From NCBI RefSeq assembly GCF_019801465.1, contig NZ_JAHVJA010000002.1:434001-498000 (forward strand): 64,000 nt of DNA. Reading direction: 5' to 3'. The position numbers were made by a program, and so were the translations under genes. Below the pieces are notes generated by a model, which did no database searches, was not told where the DNA came from, and was given only the letters and a program-made list of their open reading frames with translations. Below are positions 44,946 through 53,712 of this stretch, piece after piece. Origin of the DNA: Leisingera daeponensis (GTDB lineage Bacteria > Pseudomonadota > Alphaproteobacteria > Rhodobacterales > Rhodobacteraceae). The first letter of the stretch is position 1. Each line of letters opens with the position of its first letter.

Positions 44946-45512
44946 TTACAATTCCCTGCCCTCGATCGAAGACCTAAGACGTTTGAGGGCGCTGCTTACT
45001 TCCTCGTGGTGCGGATGTATAGCCTTGGCGCGCAGGTAGGCAGCATAGGCGCGTTCTGGCCGGCGGAACTGCTCAAACAGGGCGCCCAGCGCATAGATCG
45101 CATTGTAATCCTGAGGATTCAGCGCCAGCGCGCGCTCCAGATCTGCCACCGACGGCCCGTAGAGTTCCAGCGCGAAGTAGACCCGCGCACGCTCATACCA
45201 GCCGCGGGCAAACAGCGGTGCGTGATCGGTGAGCGCTGTCAGATGCTCTGCCGCCTCCTGCAGGTCGCCCCGCTCCATCGCGTTCCGCCCGCGCCGCAGC
45301 AGCAGATCCATCGCGGGCGAGCCGCTCCTGTCCCAGAGCGCCTGCAGTTCGCGGTCGATCGCCGCCGCTTCGGACACCTCCGACTGCGCCAGATCCTGCA
45401 GCAGCACTTCGGCAGAAATCTGCTGCGCCTCTCCGTCTCTGGGCAGGAACAGGACAGCTGCGGCCGCCGTTGCCGCCACGATAGCTTTGAGCTTTGGGAA
45501 ATTTGCCAGCAT
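44946..45512 (-). CDS. TPR-repeat protein with N-terminal signal anchor
   Basis: This 188-residue protein has a hydrophobic N-terminal segment (KAIVAATAAAAVLFLP, about 8-24), probably a signal peptide or anchor. Three tetratricopeptide-like units cover about 60-180 (LFARGWYERARVYFALELYG and DYNAIYALGALFEQF). It is probably periplasmic and protein-binding. First gene of the minus-strand helicase unit, divergent from the SCP2 gene over about 100 bp. Function unknown. Confidence 0.82.
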   Translation of the reverse strand: MLANFPKLKAIVAATAAAAVLFLPRDGEAQQISAEVLLQDLAQSEVSEAAAIDRELQALWDRSGSPAMDLLLRRGRNAMERGDLQEAAEHLTALTDHAPLFARGWYERARVYFALELYGPSVADLERALALNPQDYNAIYALGALFEQFRRPERAYAAYLRAKAIHPHHEEVSSALKRLRSSIEGREL

Positions 45513-45613
45513 GATGACCCCAGTGTAATCCCGCGCGCTGCGAATTCCAGTATTGGATGCACAAGCTTCACATGTTTGTGCTATGAAGCGCGCAAAGCAG
45601 ATTGAGGACTGAT

Positions 45614-45904
45614 ATGAGCGTTACCCTTGAGCAGGCGGCCGAGGCCCTGAACGGCAAACTGGACGCAGGCGAGTTCGATTCCACCGCCAAGTTCCAGATC
45701 GAAGATCTGGGCGCCATCATGCTGGACAGCGACGGCGCCCGTGTCGGCGACGAGGAAGCGGATGTGACCATGACCGCGGATGCCGACACCTTCCAGTCGA
45801 TCCTGGAGGGCGACCTGAACCCGACCGCGGCCTTCATGTCCGGCAAACTGACCATCGACGGCGACATGGGTACTGCCATGAAGCTCGCCTCAGCGCTCTC
45901 CTGA
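45614..45904 (+). CDS. SCP2 sterol-binding domain protein
   Basis: This 96-residue protein is a single SCP2 domain: FDSTAKFQIEDLGAIMLD, then DVTMTADADTFQSILEGDLNPTAAFMSG, and KLTIDGDMGTAMKLA, a near-consensus finish. The start at 45614 follows GAGGA 5 nt upstream. SCP2 domains bind lipids or acyl-CoA in a hydrophobic tunnel. Its last base is shared with the start codon of the hydrolase gene (TGATG), so the pair is coupled and may act on the same lipid. Confidence 0.92.
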   Translation: MSVTLEQAAEALNGKLDAGEFDSTAKFQIEDLGAIMLDSDGARVGDEEADVTMTADADTFQSILEGDLNPTAAFMSGKLTIDGDMGTAMKLASALS

Positions 45905-46866
45905 TGGACGGAGCCCCGGTGGAGCTGCAGCCAGCGCCCCTGTTCGCGGAAATCGCGCTGGGGCCTGCAAATGGTGCAGCCCATTGGGTCCAGACCTCGG
46001 ACGGCGTGCGCATCCGTGCCGGTCATTGGCGTCCCGAAGGAGCGGCGAAAGGCACGGTCCTGCTGTTTCCCGGGCGTACCGAATATGTAGAGAAATACGG
46101 CATGGCCGCGGCGGAATTTGCCGCCTGCGGCTTTTCCACCCTCACCGTGGACTGGCGCGGCCAGGGGCTGGCGGGGCGGATGCTGGCGGAGCGCCGACTG
46201 GGCCACGTCGGGCATTTCACTGATTTCCAGAAAGATGTGCAGGCGCTCACCAGGCTGGCGCAACAGCTGGACCTGCCCCGCCCCTGGTTCCTGGTCGGCC
46301 ATTCCATGGGCGGCGCCATCGGCTTGCGTTCGCTGCTCGAAGGGCTGGACGTCAGGGCCTCCTGCTTTACCGGGCCGATGTGGGGCATCCAGATCCCGCC
46401 GCTGATGCGGCCCTTTGTCCGCGTCCTCAGCGGTGTTGCCCCCTATCTGCGCTTGCAGGAGAGGCTGCTGCCGACGACGGCGCTGGAGCAATACGTTCAG
46501 ATCACCCCGTTCGAAGGCAACACGCTGACCACCGATCCGGAGATGTACCGGCTGATGCACGACCAGCTGGCCGCACAGCCGGATCTGGCCCTCGGCGGCC
46601 CCACCATCCAATGGCTGCGGGTCAGCCTGCAGGAATGCGCGGAACTGGCAGCAATGCCTTCGCCCGCCCTGCCCTGCATCACCTTCCTGGGCAGCGAAGA
46701 GCAAATCGTCAGCCCTGAAGCAATCCACACCCGCATGTCCCGCTGGCCCGGCGGCGAGCTTGACCTGATTCCCGGCGGCCAGCATGAGGTGATGATGGAA
46801 ACCCGGGATATCCGCGCGCATGTGTTTTCCCGCATGTGCCGCCTGTTCGAACAACACAGCGGCTGA
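45904..46866 (+). CDS. Alpha/beta hydrolase, lysophospholipase-like
   Basis: This 320-residue cytosolic hydrolase has nucleophile motif GHSMGG (about residues 136-141, Ser138), preceded by the oxyanion FPGRTEYVEKYG (about 55-66). The late His in GGQHEVMMETRD completes the triad, with Asp probably in the strand before FLGSEEQIVSPEA. The pattern is that of PldB-type serine lysophospholipases and monoglyceride lipases. It overlaps the SCP2 gene, suggesting lipid substrate delivery by that protein. Confidence 0.87.
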   Translation: MDGAPVELQPAPLFAEIALGPANGAAHWVQTSDGVRIRAGHWRPEGAAKGTVLLFPGRTEYVEKYGMAAAEFAACGFSTLTVDWRGQGLAGRMLAERRLGHVGHFTDFQKDVQALTRLAQQLDLPRPWFLVGHSMGGAIGLRSLLEGLDVRASCFTGPMWGIQIPPLMRPFVRVLSGVAPYLRLQERLLPTTALEQYVQITPFEGNTLTTDPEMYRLMHDQLAAQPDLALGGPTIQWLRVSLQECAELAAMPSPALPCITFLGSEEQIVSPEAIHTRMSRWPGGELDLIPGGQHEVMMETRDIRAHVFSRMCRLFEQHSG

Positions 46867-47028
46867 CCCCCCCGCAACCCCGTTGCCCCGGCTGCGCACG
46901 CCCCGTTTACCCAGCCCTTACCCGCTCCTGTCATTCTCACCCGGTTCGCCACAGCCCGGCTTGTGATCCCGCAAACCGCCCCTTAGATGTTGGATCAACA
47001 CATTTCTCATCTCATGACAGGAGCCCTC

Positions 47029-48849
47029 ATGTTCCAGCTTCCCTTCCCCGTCCGCGACGCAAACGCCACTGCCAGTTCCGGCGGCCTCGGCAACCTGCCG
47101 GAATGGGACCTCAGCGACCTCTACAACTCTGAGGACGCCCCCGAACTGGCTCGCGACCTGGACTGGCTGCAGCAGGAATGCGCCGCCTTTGCCGCCGATT
47201 ACGAAGGCAAGCTGGCGGAGCTGGATGCAGACGGGCTGCTGGAATGCGTGCAGCGCAACGAGAAGATCAACAACATCGCCGGCCGCATCATGTCCTTTGC
47301 GGGCCTGCGCTACTACCAGCAGACCACAGACGCGGACCGCGCCGCCTTTCTGTCCGACTGCCAGGAGAAGGTCACCATCGCCACCACCCCGCTGGTGTTC
47401 TTCACGCTGGAACTGAACCGGATCGAAGATGACGCGATGCAGGCGCATCTGGAAGCCAACGCTGAACTCGCCCGCTATGCCAGCGTATTCCGCCGCATCC
47501 GCGCTATGAAACCCTACCAGCTGTCCGACGAGCTGGAAAAGTTCATGCATGATCTCGGCATCGTTGGCGATGCCTGGGAGAAGCTGTTTGATGAAACCAT
47601 CGCGGGGCTCACCTTCACCGTCGATGGCGAAGAGCTGAACATCGAAGGCACGCTGAACCTGCTGACCGAACAGGACCGCAGCAAGCGCGAGGCCGCGGCC
47701 CGCGAACTGGCGCGTGTGTTTGGTGAGAACATCAAGACCTTTGCCCGTGTCCACAACACGCAAGCCAAGGAAAAGGAAATCATCGACCGCTGGCGCGGTA
47801 TGCCCAGTGCCCAGATGGGCCGCCACCTGTCCAACGACGTGGAGCCTGAGGTGGTCGAGGCGCTGCGCGAGGCGGTTGTCGCTGCCTACCCCAAGCTCAG
47901 CCACCGCTATTACGAGCTGAAGCGCAAGTGGCTGGGGCTGGACGTGATGCAGGTCTGGGACCGCAACGCGCCGCTGCCACTGGAAGAACCCCGCACCATC
48001 AGCTGGGACGAGGCGGAAAACACCGTGATGGAGGCCTATAACGCCTTTGATCCCCGCATGGGCGAAATCGCCGCACCGTTCTTCTCCGACGGCTGGATCG
48101 ACGCGGGCGTGAAACCCGGCAAGGCGCCCGGCGCCTTTGCGCATCCGACGGTCACCAATGTGCACCCCTATGTGATGCTGAATTACCTGGGCAAGCCGCG
48201 CGACGTGATGACCCTGGCGCATGAGCTCGGCCACGGCGTGCATCAGGTACTGGCGGCGGAACAGGGCGAAATGCTGTCCTCCACCCCGCTGACGCTGGCG
48301 GAAACCGCCTCCGTGTTCGGTGAGATGCTCACCTTCCGCAAGATGCTCGACAAGGCCGAAACCAAGGAGCAGCGCAAGGTGCTCTTGGCAGGCAAAGTCG
48401 AGGACATGATCAACACGGTGGTGCGCCAGATCGCCTTTTACGACTTCGAATGCAAACTTCACGCCGCCCGTGCCGAGGGCGAGCTGACCCCGGATGACAT
48501 CAACGCCATTTGGATGTCGGTGCAGGCGGAATCGCTGGGCGAAGCCTTTGACTACATGGACGGCTACGAGACCTTCTGGGCCTACATCCCGCATTTCGTG
48601 CATTCGCCCTTCTACGTCTACGCCTATGCCTTTGGCGACGGACTGGTGAACGCCTTGTATTCTGTCTATGAAAGCGGCGCCGAGGGCTTCGAGAACAAGT
48701 ATTTCGAGATGCTGAAAGCAGGCGGCTCCAAGCATCACAAGGAGCTGCTTGCGCCCTTCGGCCTCGATGCCTCCGACCCGAAATTCTGGGACAAGGGCCT
48801 GTCCATGATTTCCGGCTTCATCGACGAGCTGGAAGCAATGGAAGACTGA
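47029..48849 (+). CDS. pepF: Oligoendopeptidase F (M3 family)
   Basis: This 606-residue zinc metallopeptidase has HELGH at about 398-402 (LAHELGHGVHQ), with the third ligand Glu expected in the following helix (LAETASVFGEML). The N-terminal helical lobe (about 30-190) caps the active site and restricts it to short peptides. The start is the ATG with AGGAG 7 nt upstream; an upstream in-frame ATG at 46987 is unsupported. It probably recycles signal peptides or oligopeptides in the cytosol. It overlaps the GNAT gene by TGATG. Confidence 0.93.
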   Translation: MFQLPFPVRDANATASSGGLGNLPEWDLSDLYNSEDAPELARDLDWLQQECAAFAADYEGKLAELDADGLLECVQRNEKINNIAGRIMSFAGLRYYQQTTDADRAAFLSDCQEKVTIATTPLVFFTLELNRIEDDAMQAHLEANAELARYASVFRRIRAMKPYQLSDELEKFMHDLGIVGDAWEKLFDETIAGLTFTVDGEELNIEGTLNLLTEQDRSKREAAARELARVFGENIKTFARVHNTQAKEKEIIDRWRGMPSAQMGRHLSNDVEPEVVEALREAVVAAYPKLSHRYYELKRKWLGLDVMQVWDRNAPLPLEEPRTISWDEAENTVMEAYNAFDPRMGEIAAPFFSDGWIDAGVKPGKAPGAFAHPTVTNVHPYVMLNYLGKPRDVMTLAHELGHGVHQVLAAEQGEMLSSTPLTLAETASVFGEMLTFRKMLDKAETKEQRKVLLAGKVEDMINTVVRQIAFYDFECKLHAARAEGELTPDDINAIWMSVQAESLGEAFDYMDGYETFWAYIPHFVHSPFYVYAYAFGDGLVNALYSVYESGAEGFENKYFEMLKAGGSKHHKELLAPFGLDASDPKFWDKGLSMISGFIDELEAMED

Positions 48850-49328
48850 TGCCGTTAACTTTGTGCCCGGTGTCCCGCAGCGAGTTTGATCTGGTCTCCC
48901 ATATCCAGGTGCAGCCGGATCAGGTCCGCTTTTCCGGCACTGTGGTGCAGGCGTTTGAAGAGGATGAGGACGGCGTGGATTTTCACGCTGTCCTTGACGA
49001 TGCCTGCGCGGTCGGCTTCTTCAAGATCGACCGCCTGTATCATGAGACCTACGAGTTTGCCCAATCGGATGAACTGGGCCTGCGCGCCTTCATGATAGAC
49101 CGGGAACATCAGGGGAAGGGCTTTGCGACAGCTTCGACGGCCGCGCTGCAGACTTACCTGACCCGGCATTACCCGGACCGCAGCGCAGTGGTTCTGACGG
49201 TCAACATGCAAAATCCCGGCGCTATCCGCTGTTACAGCAAGGGCGGCTTTGAGGACACCGGCGGCATCTACCCTCATGGTATGGCCGGTCCGCAGCACAT
49301 CCTGCGGATGGCGCTGGCGGGACGCTAA
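48849..49328 (+). CDS. GNAT-family N-acetyltransferase
   Basis: This 159-residue protein has a GNAT fold: the acetyl-CoA loop FMIDREHQGKGFATAS (about 81-96) contains the Gln/Arg-x-x-Gly-x-Gly/Ala signature, and NMQNPGAIRCYSKGGFEDTG is the usual C-terminal motif of aminoglycoside/diamine-type acetyltransferases. The substrate is unknown. It is translationally coupled to pepF. Confidence 0.85.
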   Translation: MPLTLCPVSRSEFDLVSHIQVQPDQVRFSGTVVQAFEEDEDGVDFHAVLDDACAVGFFKIDRLYHETYEFAQSDELGLRAFMIDREHQGKGFATASTAALQTYLTRHYPDRSAVVLTVNMQNPGAIRCYSKGGFEDTGGIYPHGMAGPQHILRMALAGR

Positions 49329-49460
49329 CACTCAAAGCTGCACCCCCTCACCGGCCTCACCCGAAAGCAGCAAAACCAAATACCCTCTTTAGCAATATCA
49401 TCGAAATTTTATTCAATTTATGGTACACTCTCCCCGTTCAATAGTGAGAGGGTATAAGTG

Positions 49461-49922
49461 ATGTCTCTGTTCAAAACATTCGCTGCAGTCGCATGTGCAT
49501 CAGTCATCGCGGCCACGTCAGCTGCCTTCGCAGGCCCGGACAAAAAAAACCGGGTGAGCGGTCAATCCATCGCAAAGCTTTACTCGGGCAAAACATGGAT
49601 TTGGAGCAAAGGCGGCTCTTACTGGGCTCCGGACGGCAGTTTTCAAGCCATTTGGGGGAACAGCGTCGGCCTTGGAAAATGGTATGCCACCTCAAAGGGC
49701 AACCTCTGCTATGAAGCTGTCTGGTATGACGGCAAGGGCGCCGCGGGCAGTCAACACAATGAATGCTTCCGGCACGTTGCTGACAGTCAAGGGCAGCTGT
49801 GGAAATACAGCGACAAGGACAAGTCCTGGTACAAGCCGACCAAGGAGTTCGCCGATCGGGTTAAACCCGGCAACGAGATTTCCTCTCAAGTTCGCAAGCT
49901 GCGCAGGAAATACGGTGTTTGA
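49461..49922 (+). CDS. Small exported protein, DUF995-like
   Basis: This 153-residue protein has a clear signal peptide (FKTFAAVACASVIAATSAAFAG, cut after AFA) and a mature domain rich in Trp/Tyr/Gly (YSGKTWIWSKGGSYWAPDG, WYATSKGNLCYEAVWY). Two Cys residues (NLCYEAVW and NECFRHV) could bridge. It resembles the DUF995 family, function unknown. GAGAGGG lies 8 nt before ATG, and an AT-rich promoter-like stretch (49378-49440) precedes it. Single-gene unit. Confidence 0.75.
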   Translation: MSLFKTFAAVACASVIAATSAAFAGPDKKNRVSGQSIAKLYSGKTWIWSKGGSYWAPDGSFQAIWGNSVGLGKWYATSKGNLCYEAVWYDGKGAAGSQHNECFRHVADSQGQLWKYSDKDKSWYKPTKEFADRVKPGNEISSQVRKLRRKYGV

Positions 49923-50113
49923 CCGGACTTGAGAGGAAACCAGGGGCACCTGAACACCAGCGGGCGGCTCACCTGCAGGTTCCCAGCCGAACACCCGCCT
50001 TGGCTCTAGATTTGCGGTTCCGGAAGCTCGTGGCGGTTCCAGCCAGGAAACTATGCGGCTTCCTGGCTGGCTTGCGCGTCACAAACCGGCCCTCCGGAAC
50101 AAGGGGGGCAGAC

Positions 50114-51235
50114 TTACAGATGCGGGAAGTAATCCTCGCAATCGCCGTCGCGGAAGACATCCGCGGTGCAGCAGTGCAGCCCGCCGCCAAACGCATAGGC
50201 GTCACGCAGCTCGACCTCGATGACTTCCATGCCCAGCTTGTCCATCTGCTCGGCCTGGTAGACCTCGGACTTTTCGACACAGACTGTCTTGGGATCCAGC
50301 ACCAGCACGTTCATGCTGAGCCAGGTCGAGGAGTAGCACAGCGGCGGCGGGGTGTTGTGCGCGGGCTGGGCCGCGTCGACGATCTCCCAGCCGTTCCTGA
50401 TGAACATCTCGCGCTGCTCTTCCGGCAGGCGGCGCTGCGGGTTGTTCAGGATCAGCCCCGGGCGCAGCGGGGTGAAAGTGGCGTCGATGTGGATCGGATA
50501 GGGGTCGCCGGGGAAGTTTACCGTATGCACGCGATGCTCCGGGAAGTGGCGGCGCAGCCACTCGATCCCTTTGAGGTTGGTGGTGAACCCGTGCTGCACA
50601 ACCAGATCCTTGCCGAACCGCAGCACGTCGGCGGCGTCGAACAGCGGCTCCTCCTCGGTGGTGACAAAGAACTTCTCCGCCGCCCATTCCAGCCGCTTGG
50701 CCTCGCCGATCTTGTCGCTGAGGTAATCCGGGTGGTAGTCCGCGTCCGTGAGGCGCGGCTTGGGGGCCGCCTCGTGACGGAAGTTCTGGTCTTCCTCCCA
50801 GTACTGCTTCAGCAACGGCCGGTAGTTCAGATATTCGAACCAGCGGCAGCGGTAAGACATGGTGGCTTCCAGCATTTCATGGCCGACCGTCAGCAGCACA
50901 TCACGCGGCGGCATGCAGCCGAACTGGCTTCCGGTGTGGAAATCCGGCGTCGTCACAGGCTGAGAATGGTCGATCGGAACCGGCCGGTCGACGCGGATGC
51001 CGAGCCCCCGCAGCTGATCGGCGAAATTGTTCAGAAGCTCGTTGGCGCGGTCGATGGTTTCCGGCGGCCGGCGCCCCCATTGGCCGCGCATGTCGCTGTC
51101 TTCCGGCACCTTGGCATCCAGCGCCGGCTCTTCCGGCGGAATATGGCAGTCATCGGCACGGCCCACGATCACATGGCGCAGTGTGTCCCATTCGTTCCAG
51201 CTTTTGACTTCAGTTTTTTCCGGCGACCAGGCCAT
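50114..51235 (-). CDS. Amidinotransferase, arginine:glycine amidinotransferase (AGAT/GATM)-like
   Basis: This 373-residue beta/alpha-propeller enzyme has the catalytic set of amidinotransferases: Asp in FDAADVLRFG (200-208), His249 in PIHIDATF and Cys355 in GGGLHCCTADV. Similarity to vertebrate GATM covers the entire chain, so the likely reaction is amidino transfer from arginine to glycine (guanidinoacetate and ornithine) or to another amine. The start follows AGGAGG 5 nt upstream. It stands alone, between convergent and divergent neighbours. Acceptor specificity is unknown, and it may link with the arginine/polyamine genes at the left of the window. Confidence 0.87.
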   Translation of the reverse strand: MAWSPEKTEVKSWNEWDTLRHVIVGRADDCHIPPEEPALDAKVPEDSDMRGQWGRRPPETIDRANELLNNFADQLRGLGIRVDRPVPIDHSQPVTTPDFHTGSQFGCMPPRDVLLTVGHEMLEATMSYRCRWFEYLNYRPLLKQYWEEDQNFRHEAAPKPRLTDADYHPDYLSDKIGEAKRLEWAAEKFFVTTEEEPLFDAADVLRFGKDLVVQHGFTTNLKGIEWLRRHFPEHRVHTVNFPGDPYPIHIDATFTPLRPGLILNNPQRRLPEEQREMFIRNGWEIVDAAQPAHNTPPPLCYSSTWLSMNVLVLDPKTVCVEKSEVYQAEQMDKLGMEVIEVELRDAYAFGGGLHCCTADVFRDGDCEDYFPHL

Positions 51236-51492
51236 GGGTGCCTCCTTTGTCAGGGGAGACAAAGGCAGGGCCTTCAATCTCCCGATTGAAAGTCCCGGCG
51301 TACAGGAGCGTGTTTCAGGGCCAGAGCGGTCCTCTCTGCGGCGACGCCATCGCCTGTGAGCCCGGCGCAGGATATAGCACTGGCCGGACAGGCGGGGAAG
51401 AGGCTGCGGCTGTCACGTTCCGCAAAGGGTGAAACTGCCGCAGATTGGGCTAGGGTCAGGAGTCAACGCTACCAGCAACCGGTCCGGGCAGA

Positions 51493-52776
51493 ATGAGAGA
51501 CAATCGCGCATCAGACCCGCCGCCTTCGGCAACCAGCCAGGTGACAATGCTGCTTGGGCTGGCCGGATATTTGTCCACCCTGATCCTGATGCAGGACAGC
51601 GATGCCGGGCGAACGGAGGCCGGGGTCGTCGCGATGCTGGCAACCGCGATGCCGATGCTGGCGCATGAACTGCTGGTGCTGCGGACGTATCGCGATGCCG
51701 CCGCCGGGCTTGACCGTCTTCAGCTTCACCGGATCAACTGGCCGAGGATCCTTCTGAAACTAACCGGCCTGTGCGGAACGCTAGGTGCCCTCGCCGCTGC
51801 ATATTGGCTGTTCCCGGAATACCACCGCAGTTTCTATGCTCCGTTCTGGGAGGCCTGCCGCATGGTTCTGCCGGTGTTTCTGCTGCTGGCGGCGCCCTAT
51901 TTCATCGCGGTTGACCTGTGGATGCGGGACCCGGCTGACGGTTACCTGCATTCCGGCCATTTGGTTCTGGGCCGTCTGAGCAAGGTAAATTGGGACGTAC
52001 TGCGGGACCACGCTCTCGGCTGGCTGATCAAGGGGTTTTTCCTGCCCCTGATGTTTGTCTATTTCAGCGGCAATGCCGCCTATCTGCTAAAGACCCCGTT
52101 GTCCGCCGCGTTGGAGAGTTTTCCCGCCTTTGTCAGCTATGCGGGCCGGCTGACAGTCGGCATTGACCTGGCTTTTGTCAGCATCGGCTATGTACTGACT
52201 CTCCGGATCACCAATTCCCACATCCGCTCCTGCAACCCGCTGTTCTGGGCCTGGGCAGTGACCCTGGCAATGTATGCGCCGTTCTTCTCGGTCATCGGGC
52301 GCAAATACCTGGAATACAATGACGGGCTCGGCTGGCTCGACATGCTCGGCGGGCCAGGGCCGGCCGTGGTGCTGTGGGGCAGCGCGATCATCGCGGCCAA
52401 GGGACTTTGGGCCTGGGCCAATGCCTCCTTTGGCATCCGGTTTTCCAACCTGACCCACCGCGGCATCATCACCAATGGCCCCTACCGCTGGACCCGGCAC
52501 CCGTCGTATCTGTTCAAAAACATATCCTGGTGGCTGCTGTCTGTACCGTTCTTCACCACGGAAGGCCTGGACCAGGCTTTGCGTCACAGCCTGCTGCTTC
52601 TCGGCATAAACGGGATCTATTTCCTGCGAGCTAAGGCGGAGGAACGGCACCTTTCCGAGGACCCTGCCTATGTGGCCTACGCGCTGTGGATCGATCAGCA
52701 CGGCAAGCTGCGATGGCTGGGCCGGATGCTGCCGGTGCTGCGCTATGCCCCGCCCGCAACCGCAGCTGCCCGATGA
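51493..52776 (+). CDS. Multi-pass membrane protein with ICMT-like methyltransferase domain
   Basis: This 427-residue protein has about nine hydrophobic segments. The C-terminal third (from about 310) has THRGIITNGPYRWTRHPSYL and the downstream RAKAEERHLSEDPAYVAY, the S-adenosylmethionine-binding signature of isoprenylcysteine/phospholipid methyltransferases. The N-terminal 300 residues are a separate membrane unit not recognised. It may methylate a lipid or membrane-associated compound. It is a single gene, divergent from the amidinotransferase and convergent with the DksA-like gene. Confidence 0.8.
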   Translation: MRDNRASDPPPSATSQVTMLLGLAGYLSTLILMQDSDAGRTEAGVVAMLATAMPMLAHELLVLRTYRDAAAGLDRLQLHRINWPRILLKLTGLCGTLGALAAAYWLFPEYHRSFYAPFWEACRMVLPVFLLLAAPYFIAVDLWMRDPADGYLHSGHLVLGRLSKVNWDVLRDHALGWLIKGFFLPLMFVYFSGNAAYLLKTPLSAALESFPAFVSYAGRLTVGIDLAFVSIGYVLTLRITNSHIRSCNPLFWAWAVTLAMYAPFFSVIGRKYLEYNDGLGWLDMLGGPGPAVVLWGSAIIAAKGLWAWANASFGIRFSNLTHRGIITNGPYRWTRHPSYLFKNISWWLLSVPFFTTEGLDQALRHSLLLLGINGIYFLRAKAEERHLSEDPAYVAYALWIDQHGKLRWLGRMLPVLRYAPPATAAAR

Positions 52777-52804
52777 CACGAACCGCAGCCTGGCAAGGCG
52801 GCGG

Positions 52805-53074
52805 TCACTTCAACTGGCTGTCCTTGGAGCCGCGCCGGTTGATGCCGCCACGGGCCTTGTGGGCGCCGTCCCGCTCCTGCTGGCACTCGATACAGAGCTT
52901 GACGCCCGGGATGGCTTTCCGGCGCTTTTCCGGGATCGGCTCCTCGCACTCGGCGCAATGGGTCAGGCTCTCGCCGACCGGGCGTTTCTGCGCCTTCAGC
53001 CGCGCCAGTTCATCATTGATCGACGCTTCGATCTGTTCGTTCACCGCGCCATCTTGCGCCCAGCCGCCTGCCAT
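52805..53074 (-). CDS. DksA/TraR-family C4 zinc-finger protein
   Basis: This 89-residue protein starts at an ATG with AGGAGG 9 nt upstream. The zinc finger is Cys40-x2-Cys43...Cys61-x2-Cys64 (LTHCAECEEPIP, KLCIECQQE), preceded by a coiled-coil of about 30 residues. The coil is short like TraR and lacks the long DksA hairpin. It may bind the RNA polymerase secondary channel; DksA effect is not assured. Convergent with the ICMT-like gene. Confidence 0.85.
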   Translation of the reverse strand: MAGGWAQDGAVNEQIEASINDELARLKAQKRPVGESLTHCAECEEPIPEKRRKAIPGVKLCIECQQERDGAHKARGGINRRGSKDSQLK

Positions 53075-53185
53075 AGCCTTTCCTCCTGTTACGGACCCCA
53101 ACATTCTAATCCCGCTGCAGTGATGTTTCCAGTACACGCTTCCGCCCATAGCCTTGCCGTCACTTGGCGGCTTTCCGGCCGTCAA

Positions 53186-53648
53186 GTTGCCGCGCGGCCA
53201 ATTCCTGACTGTTTCTGTTGCAGCTCATTCCCGATGAAATCTGTCAACTAATTGAAATTGCACACTTTTTCTATTGACCCATTGCCGCGATCTGCATACA
53301 CAGGATGCAGAGAATGCAAGCAAGCCAGAATCAACAGGCCGCAAGCAGCCAGCTCTCCAGCCATCCTTCGGGACAGCCAGACCAGCCAGCGACGCCCGCA
53401 ACCGGATTGATTTCAGCCAGCCACACGCCAGCCTAGCAGCCAGCCCGAGCTTTCTCAGTCCCCGCCCAGCCGCGCACCCAGCCCGCCATTGCCAGGACCG
53501 TGCCAGACAGGGCAAATGCCAGCATCCGCCAGCCCTTCAGGCCAATCTTCCGAGCCTAATACTTTGCGAGCCAAGCCTTCCGGCAGCCGCGCTGCCGCAA
53601 CGCCAGCAGAATAGCCTGGCTCCGCCTGCCGGAAGCACACAGATCCGG
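53186..53648. other. CAGCCA-rich stretch without a supported gene
   Basis: About 460 bp before a strong hairpin. From 53316 to 53600 the plus strand repeats imperfect CAGCCAG / GCCAGCC units many times with irregular spacing. A short plus-strand frame (53314-53436) reads as Gln/Ser/Pro-rich and ends at TAG, then continues open in frame to about 53562, but nothing supports it as a protein. TTGAAATTGC and TTGACC near 53250-53280 could be promoter -35 boxes for a noncoding transcript ending at the hairpin. The promoter is guesswork. Confidence 0.4.
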
Positions 53649-53687
53649 AACGCAATAAGGCGGTGCCAAGCACCGCCTTATTGCGTT
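53649..53687. terminator. Perfect 18-bp hairpin between converging transcripts
   Basis: AACGCAATAAGGCGGTGC, a 3-nt loop, and its exact complement. It lies 26 bp after the rpoH stop codon. The plus-strand side runs into TTTCTGAC, the minus-strand side into CCGG. It most likely terminates rpoH and any plus-strand transcript from the CAGCCA-rich stretch. Confidence 0.75.
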
Positions 53688-53712
53688 TCTGACAGGGCCC
53701 CCACGGAGAGGA

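Noticed and set aside
46918-48738. 606-codon minus-strand frame opposite pepF
   Set aside because: Shadow of pepF third-position GC; composition and lack of motifs exclude it.
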